This document shows, one piece after another, positions 58,224 to 64,000 of a stretch of 64,000 nt of DNA; position 1 is the stretch's first letter; the number at the start of each line of letters is the position of its first letter. A model generated the notes under the pieces. It saw nothing but the letters and a program-made list of their open reading frames with translations. It ran no database searches and was not told the DNA's origin. The DNA is from DATAVB01 sp040414495. GTDB lineage: Bacteria > Actinomycetota > Actinomycetes > Mycobacteriales > QHCD01. The translations under genes were made by a program, and so were the position numbers. Location: NCBI GenBank assembly GCA_040414495.1, contig JBEDUI010000081.1:1-64000 (forward strand). The letters run 5' to 3'.

Positions 58224-59342
58224 ATGCCGTTGATCAACCGCGGCGACACTGGCGCCGCCGTGACCGAGATCCGTAGCACGTTGATGGCGTTGGGCCTGCT
58301 GGTCAACGGCACCTCGCCCGGCGGTGTCTTCGACGACGAGACCGACCTCGCCGTCCGCACGTTCCAGCAGAACCGCGGGCTGACCGTGGACGGCGTCGTC
58401 GGGTCGGAGACCTACCAGGCGATCAGCGCGGCGCGCTGGCGGCTCGGCGACCGGGTTATCGCGTTCATCCCCGACCATCCGGTCGTCGGCGACGACGTCA
58501 GCGTTCTGCAGGAACGACTCCTTGAGCTCGGTTACGACAGCGGTCGCCCGGACGGTGTCTTCGGTTCCCGGACCGAGGGCGCGCTGCGGGCATTCCAGCG
58601 CGACTCCGGGTTGCAGTCCGACGGGACGTGTGGCCCGGAGACGTTGCGGGCGCTGAGCCGACTCGGTCGCAAGGTCATCGGCGGTCGGCCGCAGCTGCTA
58701 CGCGAAACGACCCGGGTCGCCAGCGCCGGTCCGGCCCTGGTCGGCAAGCGGGTCATCATCGATCCCGGTCATGGCGGCGACGACGCGGGCGGTCAGTACG
58801 GACCGTGGACCGAGGCCGAGCTGGTGTGGGACCTGGCCACCCGGTTGGAAGGTCGGCTCGGCGCCGCCGGCGTCACGGCCTACCTGACCCGCGGTCGGAC
58901 GAGCGGCTTGTCCGAGCAGGAGCGGGCCCGGTTCGCCAATTCCACCGGCGCCGACCTGGTCATCTCGCTACACATCGACGCCAACCGCTCTCCCCTCGCC
59001 CAGGGAGTTGCGACCTACCACTTCGGTACCGGCTCGGGCCTCACCTCGACCGTCGGCGAACAGCTGGCTGGCCTGGTACAGCGGGAAGTCGTGGCCCGTA
59101 CCGGCCTGCTCAACTGCCGGACCCACGCCAAGACCTGGGAGCTGTTGCGGCTCACCACGATGCCGGCGATCCGGTTGGAGGTCGGCCACCTCTCCCATGC
59201 CGGCGACCGGACCCGGCTGACCGACCCGGCGTTCCGCGACACCGTCGCCGAGGCCGTCCTGGTCGCCGTACAGCGGCTCTACCTGCCGGCCGAGATCGAT
59301 CCGCCGACCGGCACGTTCACAATCCCGACGATCTCGGTCTGA
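58224..59342 (+). CDS. cwlM: CwlM-like N-acetylmuramoyl-L-alanine amidase family protein
   Basis: A 372-residue cytoplasmic protein without signal peptide: two peptidoglycan-binding (PG_binding_1) repeats (about 8-65 and 90-150), then an Amidase_3 domain. The zinc ligand residues are kept (IDPGHGGDD, TEAELVWDL, SLHID), as is the late Glu (IRLEVGHLSH). In mycobacteria CwlM is not an amidase in practice: when phosphorylated by PknB it activates MurA, and it also binds FhaA and MurJ. Its place after trxA, near murJ and the pseudokinase, supports the same role. The Amidase_3 residues suggest that catalysis is not excluded. Confidence 0.88.
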   Translation: MPLINRGDTGAAVTEIRSTLMALGLLVNGTSPGGVFDDETDLAVRTFQQNRGLTVDGVVGSETYQAISAARWRLGDRVIAFIPDHPVVGDDVSVLQERLLELGYDSGRPDGVFGSRTEGALRAFQRDSGLQSDGTCGPETLRALSRLGRKVIGGRPQLLRETTRVASAGPALVGKRVIIDPGHGGDDAGGQYGPWTEAELVWDLATRLEGRLGAAGVTAYLTRGRTSGLSEQERARFANSTGADLVISLHIDANRSPLAQGVATYHFGTGSGLTSTVGEQLAGLVQREVVARTGLLNCRTHAKTWELLRLTTMPAIRLEVGHLSHAGDRTRLTDPAFRDTVAEAVLVAVQRLYLPAEIDPPTGTFTIPTISV

Positions 59343-59354
59343 CCCCGGGCTGTC

Positions 59355-59972
59355 TCAGACCGGCCGCAGAATCGGATCAGGGCTCATACTGCCCAGCAGT
59401 CGTTCGAGCGCCGACTCGACGTCCTCCCGCCACGACACCGTGCTCTTGATCTCCAGGCGCAGCCGCGGGTAACGCGGGTGCGGCCGTACGGTCTTGAACC
59501 CCACCGCCAGCAGGTAGTCGGCCGGCAACACGCAGCCCGGCTTGGACCAGCGCACGTCGCCGAACGCCTCCACCGCCTTGACCCCGCGCCGGGTCAGGTC
59601 CTTCGCCACGCCCTGGATCAACATCCGGCCCAGGCCCCCACCGGCGAACTCGGGGATGATCGTGGCGGTCATCAGCAGCACCGCATCGGCGCCGACCGGA
59701 CTCGTCGGAAAGGTGACCGAGCGTGGCACGTAACCCGGTGGCGCGTACATCACGTAACCGGCCGGGACGCCGTCGACGTACGCGATCTTGCCGCAGGAAC
59801 CCCACTCCAACAGCACCGAGGAAACCCAGGACTCCTTCTCCAACCCGGGGTCGCCGGTCGTCTGGGCCCGTTCGCCGTGAATCGGACCCAGCTCCCAGAA
59901 CACGCAGCGGCGGCAGCGCAGCGGAAGGTCGTCGAGGTTGTCCAACGTGATGCTGACCAAGCGCCGAGACAC
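59355..59972 (-). CDS. GNAT-family acetyltransferase (Rv3916c-like)
   Basis: A 205-residue protein. The N-terminal stretch has RCRRCVFWELG with two Cys, and the acetyl-CoA loop is ATIIPEFAGGGLGRMLIQG. It holds the place of Rv3916c beside cwlM. In other actinobacteria the next gene inward is parB, which is not seen here. The acceptor is unknown. I start at the GTG at 59972, which has AAGGAGG 11 bases upstream; the frame continues to a TTG at 60071. Confidence 0.82.
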   Translation of the reverse strand: MSRRLVSITLDNLDDLPLRCRRCVFWELGPIHGERAQTTGDPGLEKESWVSSVLLEWGSCGKIAYVDGVPAGYVMYAPPGYVPRSVTFPTSPVGADAVLLMTATIIPEFAGGGLGRMLIQGVAKDLTRRGVKAVEAFGDVRWSKPGCVLPADYLLAVGFKTVRPHPRYPRLRLEIKSTVSWREDVESALERLLGSMSPDPILRPV

Positions 59973-60157
59973 GCTTCGCTGCGCCTCCTTGCTCCAACGG
60001 CGGTCCGCCAAACAGCGGTCGCAGGGCCCGGGCAATCGATCGTACGCGTAGGCACTGAATCTCGGTGGCAAGCGCGGTTAGACTTCTCCTTGGCCCTCAG
60101 GCGGGTCGACCGTAGCCGAGGTGCGGCGCGGGACAGCTGAGATGCGGAGGAGGGGAC

Positions 60158-61534
60158 GTGCGCGACGTACTGCGAGGCGGTTCATCGAGCGAAGGTCTAC
60201 CGATTGGTCCGCAGACAGCAGCAGCAAGCGCCGGCACCACCCTCGATCCGTACGCAGACCGCTACGCAGACCGCACCCGCGGCATGTCGGTCTCGGAGAT
60301 CCGGGCTTTGTTCGCGGTCGCCAACCGCCCCGAGATCGTCTCGCTTGCCGGCGGAATGCCCTACACCGCCGCGCTTCCGATCGACGCCGTCGCCGAGATG
60401 GTCGGCGAGTTGCTGGCCAACAATGGGCCAAAGGCGTTGCAGTACGGACCGGGTCAGGGCGACCCCCGACTACGCGAACTGATCTGCGAAGTGATGGCCC
60501 TGGAGGGCATCACCGGGTCGGCCGAGGACGTCACGGTGACGGTCGGTTCGCAGCAGGCGCTGGATCTGGTCAGCCGGATCTTCATCGACCCGGGCGATGT
60601 CGTGTTGGCCGAGGGCCCGTCGTATGTCGGCGCGCTGGGCACGTTCGAGGCGGCGCAGGCCGAGGTGCGGCACGTACGGATGGACAGCGACGGGCTGATT
60701 CCGGAGGCGTTGCGCGAGGCGTTGGAGCTGTTGCGCAGCCAGGGCCGGCGGGCCAAGTTCCTCTACACAGTGCCGAATTACCACAACCCGGCCGGCGTGA
60801 CCCTGACGCTGGAGCGGCGGCGCGAGGTGCTGGCGATCTGCGAGGAGTACGACCTGCTCGTACTCGAGGACAACCCGTACGGGTTGCTCGGCTTCGACGG
60901 AGTGATCCAGCCGGCACTGCGGTCGATGGCGCCGGACCGGGTGATCTACCTCGGGTCGTTCTCCAAGACGTTCGCCGCCGGAGTCCGGGTCGGCTGGGCG
61001 CTGGCGCCGCCGGCGGTACGGCAGAAGCTGGTGCTGCTGTCCGAGGCCGAGGTGTTGTGCCCGCCGAACCTGACCCAGTTCGTGGTGGCCGAGTACCTCG
61101 CGACGCAGCCCTGGCGGGAGCAGCTCAAGGTGTTCCGGGAGCTGTACCGCGACCGTCGGGATGCGACGTTGGATGCGCTTACGGCGTTGATGCCGGCCGA
61201 GTGCACCTGGACCAAGCCGGCCGGTGGGTTCTACGTCTGGTTGACCCTGCCGGAAGGGCTCGACTCCAAGATCATGCAGCCGCGGGCGATCCACTCCCGG
61301 GTCGCTTATGTGCCGGGCATTGGCTTCTACGCCGATGGCAACGGCCGGCGGGACATGCGGCTCTCGTACTGCTTCCCCGAGCCGGAGCGGATCCGGGAAG
61401 GCGTACGGCGGCTGGCCGGAGTCATCGAGGAAGAGCTCGAGCTGCGGGAGACGTTCCTCGGTGATCGGCCTCAGGCCCAGCACGCGCCGGGTGTCCGGCA
61501 CGCAAGCGACGCGCCGGGGCCAGACGTCGCCTGA
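60158..61534 (+). CDS. PLP-dependent aminotransferase (class I, 2-aminoadipate/LysN-like)
   Basis: A 458-residue fold-type I aminotransferase. The PLP-binding Lys is in LGSFSKTFAAGVRVGW; YGPGQGDPRLRELI, TVPNYHNPAG and LEDNPYG are family motifs, in a form close to 2-aminoadipate and aromatic/branched-chain aminotransferases. There is no N-terminal GntR domain, so it is not a MocR regulator. GTG start. It is divergent from the GNAT gene and 85 bases before the Ddl-like gene. Confidence 0.85.
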   Translation: MRDVLRGGSSSEGLPIGPQTAAASAGTTLDPYADRYADRTRGMSVSEIRALFAVANRPEIVSLAGGMPYTAALPIDAVAEMVGELLANNGPKALQYGPGQGDPRLRELICEVMALEGITGSAEDVTVTVGSQQALDLVSRIFIDPGDVVLAEGPSYVGALGTFEAAQAEVRHVRMDSDGLIPEALREALELLRSQGRRAKFLYTVPNYHNPAGVTLTLERRREVLAICEEYDLLVLEDNPYGLLGFDGVIQPALRSMAPDRVIYLGSFSKTFAAGVRVGWALAPPAVRQKLVLLSEAEVLCPPNLTQFVVAEYLATQPWREQLKVFRELYRDRRDATLDALTALMPAECTWTKPAGGFYVWLTLPEGLDSKIMQPRAIHSRVAYVPGIGFYADGNGRRDMRLSYCFPEPERIREGVRRLAGVIEEELELRETFLGDRPQAQHAPGVRHASDAPGPDVA

Positions 61535-61619
61535 CTCGCACGTATGCTCTCCCGCGCATGGTTGATTCGTGTGGGGGTGCCGGCGGGGCTCCGTTCCCGG
61601 GGTTCTGTGACCGGCGTAC

Positions 61620-62651
61620 ATGAGCGGAGCGGGCGTGGATTCGAAGTCGGTAGTGACCAGTGACGTCCCGGCAAGCCAGCCCGGCGAGGACCTGCACGCG
61701 GTGGTCCTCGCCGGCGGCCTGGCCTACGAGCGCGAGGTGTCGTTGTCCTCGGGTCGCCGGGTGGCCGACGCGTTGCACCGGGCGGGCGCGGATGCGCTGA
61801 TCATCGACGCCGACGCCGAGCTGGTGTCCCGGTTGACCACGACCCGGCCCGATGCGGTGTTCATCGCGCTGCATGGTTCGTCCGGCGAGGACGGCGCGCT
61901 GCGGGGCGTACTGGATCTGCTGGACGTGCCGTACGTCGGCAGCTCAGCGGTCGCGTGCCGCGCCGCGTGGGACAAGCCGACCGCCAAGGCCGTGGTTCGA
62001 GCGGTCGGGGTCGCGACGCCGGACTGGATCGCGCTGCCCCAGACGACGTTCCGGGAACTCGGCGCGGGCGAGGTCCTGGATCGGTTGGTCACCCGGTTCG
62101 GGGTGCCGTTGATTGTGAAGCCGGCCCAGGGCGGCTCGGCGCTGGGGACGCAGTTGGTCACCGACGTGGCCGACCTGCCGGCCGCGATGGTCGGCTGCTT
62201 CTCGTACGCCGACACGGTGCTGGTCGAGCGGTACGTGCGTGGGGTCGAGGTTGCGGTGAGCGTGCTCGACGACGGTTCCGGTGCCCAGGCGCTGCCGGCG
62301 GTGGAGATCGTGGCGTCGGCGGGGATCTTCGACTACGCGTCGCGGTACACGTCCGGGATGACGACGTACCACACGCCGGCCCGGCTGGAGCCGGATACGG
62401 CGGCCGCGCTGGCTTCGATGGCGGTGACGACGCACCAGGCTTTGGGGCTGCGGGACCTGTCCCGGGTCGACGCGATCGTCACCGCCGACGGGCGGATCGA
62501 GTTCCTCGAAGTCAACGTCGCGCCGGGCATGACGGAGACCAGCCTGTTCCCCATGGCAGTGGCCGCTGCCGGTCTGGATCTCGGTGAGCTGTGCGTGCGG
62601 CTGCTCTCGCAGGCGGCGAGCCGGTCGCGTGGCGGTACCCCGGCGGTCTGA
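61620..62651 (+). CDS. D-alanine--D-alanine ligase-like ATP-grasp protein
   Basis: A 343-residue ATP-grasp ligase. VLAGGLAYEREVSLSSGRRV matches the N-terminal domain, GVLDLLDVPYVGSS the substrate region, VKPAQGGSALG the ATP loop, and LEVNVAPGMTETSLFP the C-terminal metal site. The last of these normally reads NTxPG(F/M)TxxS in true Ddl, so the nucleophile may differ. A canonical Ddl is probably elsewhere in the genome; this paralogue is found beside the aminotransferase near parB in related actinobacteria. It could make another D-amino acid dipeptide. Confidence 0.82.
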   Translation: MSGAGVDSKSVVTSDVPASQPGEDLHAVVLAGGLAYEREVSLSSGRRVADALHRAGADALIIDADAELVSRLTTTRPDAVFIALHGSSGEDGALRGVLDLLDVPYVGSSAVACRAAWDKPTAKAVVRAVGVATPDWIALPQTTFRELGAGEVLDRLVTRFGVPLIVKPAQGGSALGTQLVTDVADLPAAMVGCFSYADTVLVERYVRGVEVAVSVLDDGSGAQALPAVEIVASAGIFDYASRYTSGMTTYHTPARLEPDTAAALASMAVTTHQALGLRDLSRVDAIVTADGRIEFLEVNVAPGMTETSLFPMAVAAAGLDLGELCVRLLSQAASRSRGGTPAV

Positions 62652-62777
62652 GCTTTTACTCCGTCGCTGCCCGGCACGGTTACTTTCTGGTCTTCGTCGT
62701 GGCGCGGCCGTTTGCTGCGACTGTACGGCCGCCGCGTCCGGGTCAGGCTTTCCGTAATAGTCAGCTGCAATCCTCGT

Positions 62778-62821
62778 GATTTCCGTGCCGCACGTCCCTC
62801 TCTCGATTTCCGTGCCGCACG
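62778..62821. repeat. Direct repeat of 17 bp
   Basis: GATTTCCGTGCCGCACG occurs at 62778-62794 and again at 62805-62821, a 27-base period, in the gene-free end region. Confidence 0.8.
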
Positions 62822-63060
62822 CCTCCCGGTTGGGCTTTAGCAATCCCCGCGATCCGCGACCGTTTCGGCGCCGCCGGACCCCCCGGTCAGACCGTCGCCT
62901 AATGCGCAGCCAGCCGTGCCATGCCCGTCGCTCCCGGCCGGTCTTCCGGCAATGCCCAGCCACATGCTGCCCTTCGCCGCACTGCCCGCGGTCGACCTTC
63001 CGGCGATGCCCGGCGCTCGGCTGGCCCGGACCTCACACCGCTACTTACCGGGCGACCCAT

Positions 63061-63420
63061 TCATTCGGCCCTTGTGCGTCGCCCACGGGCGCTGGCTATC
63101 GGCGGCTCCCGCTCGATCTTGCTTCCCGGTCGGTGTTCTCGGTCTCTTCTGCGTCGCCCGGACGGATCCCCGTCTGACGGGCGCGGCGATCGTTCGATCC
63201 TGCTTCCCCACCGGCCATTCGTTCGGTGCTTGTGCTTCGCCTACCCGCGGGTGATCGCTCGCCTATCGGGTGAGTCTCGTGTTCGATCCTGCTTCCCCAC
63301 CGGCCCGCTCGACTGGCTCTTCTACGTCGCGCACCTGCCAGGCGGTCACTGTCTCGGCCTCGTGTTCGATCCCGCTTCCCCGCTAGCCCTTCCGTTCGGC
63401 CTTGTACGTCGCGCACCTTC
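63061..63420. repeat. Degenerate tandem repeat with period of about 84 bp
   Basis: GTTCGATCCTGCTTCCCCAC is found exact at 63192 and 63281 and changed at 63111 and 63364 (intervals 81, 89, 83). A second word, close to TTCGGCCTTGTACGTCGC, alternates with it at about 63064, 63140, 63221, 63311 and 63395. Together they make four to five units. Confidence 0.7.
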
Positions 63421-64000
63421 CGGGCTCCCGGCCTCCGCGGCCTCCCGCCGGCATCTTCGTACTGCCTCACTGTCCGCGGCTCCAGCTCTCCGTGCCGCCA
63501 CTGTCGCTCATCGGTGCAGTACCTGTGTTTCTGCTCTCTGGTCAGTCTTCCCAGCGTCGTCATGTTCGCGGTCGGGCTGCGTCGCCTTTGCCTGATCGGT
63601 CACCGGTGCGCCGCCAGCCGCTGCGCGTGCCGCCGGATCCTGCCGAGTGCTCAGACTGTCGGCTGGGCCGGCGACCTCCCGAGTCGGACTTCAGTCCCGC
63701 CCGATGTACCGGCCCGTTCGTCTCCCCCTGCCTTCGACCTGACTGGAGCGCGACATTCGTACGGCATCCTCTGCGCTCGCCCTGGCCCTGAGCCGACCTA
63801 AGTCCTCGCTATGCCCCGGTCGTCAACCCCGGCCGGCCAGGGAGGCCGTCGCTTGGGTTTTGACACCGCCGAACTTTCGCTCGACTCGCCGGAGGTTTGA
63901 CGCTGTTCAGCCTTCGCCGATTACCCGACTCGCCTTCACCGAGTCGCAGACCGGGCACCTCGCCCAGTGCTTCGGTTGTTCGTCACTCCCTGCTTTTTCG

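Larger units (their letters stand above)
62652..64000. other. Long stretch without convincing genes at the window end
   Basis: The plus strand is rich in pyrimidines and codon-position bias is weak in all frames. Open frames here (for example 62921-63595) look like chance. Repeats are found at 62778-62821 and 63061-63420. No parS site and no perfect DnaA box was seen. Confidence 0.5.

Noticed and set aside
62652..64000. parS sites or parB gene
   Set aside because: No TGTTTCACGTGAAACA-like sequence was seen and no ParB-like frame is present; parB may lie beyond the window.

Overview
The window is about 64 kb of a high-GC actinobacterial chromosome. Coding is dense with G/C-rich third positions, starts are often GTG or TTG, and several genes look leaderless (a TAnnnT box 6-7 nt before the start codon). 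From about 24.5 kb to 61 kb the gene order matches the neighbourhood of oriC in Streptomyces and Mycobacterium: dnaB, rplI, rpsR, ssb, rpsF, ponA-type PBP, DUF5318, PadR, ino1, YqgE, MFS, CCA-adding enzyme, NUDIX, Rv3909-like protein, murJ, pseudokinase, sigM, anti-sigma, trxB, trxA, cwlM, GNAT. No dnaA, dnaN, parA/parB or parS site is inside the window. I cannot name the genus.

Layout. 0-4 kb: a biotin carboxylase cut by the window edge and its methylcrotonyl-CoA-type carboxyltransferase, a flavoprotein disulfide reductase, and a divergent flavin reductase. 4-11 kb: an accessory cell-surface locus on the minus strand made of a low-complexity secreted protein, a 1575-residue secreted protein with about 22 curlin-like GNGSQNG repeats, and a class F-like sortase that has Tyr in place of the catalytic His. 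11-24.5 kb: a metabolic and regulatory mixture (SDR, HAD, an HTH-Clp_N regulator with a double operator, a ValRS with a structured leader, orn, tRNA-His, a secreted SH3-like protein with an apparent ATT start, a tandem B-lectin protein, a LigB-type dioxygenase, an Rrf2/MFS pair, a PPOX-like protein, a carbonic anhydrase and two VOC proteins).

24.5-42 kb: replication and ribosomal genes, with an S6:S18-type regulatory RNA in front of rpsF and a cluster of DnaA boxes upstream of dnaB. Then come two tandem paralogous secreted proteins, endonuclease IV, two convergent overlapping GT87 glycosyltransferases, a class A PBP, DUF5318, PadR and inositol-phosphate synthase. 42.6-49 kb: two MFS transporters, YqgE, a MITE whose terminal repeat supplies the end of one MFS gene, an EEP nuclease, a remnant of an L,D-transpeptidase, and the CCA enzyme. 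48.6-62.7 kb: an envelope and redox block (NUDIX to cwlM), then GNAT, an aminotransferase and a Ddl-like ligase. The last 1.35 kb holds no convincing gene but contains degenerate repeats of about 84 bp.

The envelope theme is strong: lipid II flippase, pseudokinase, CwlM, class A PBP, Ddl-like ligase, a sortase-like protein and several large secreted proteins. The least explained part is the 4-11 kb locus, which is the best candidate for an undescribed surface system.
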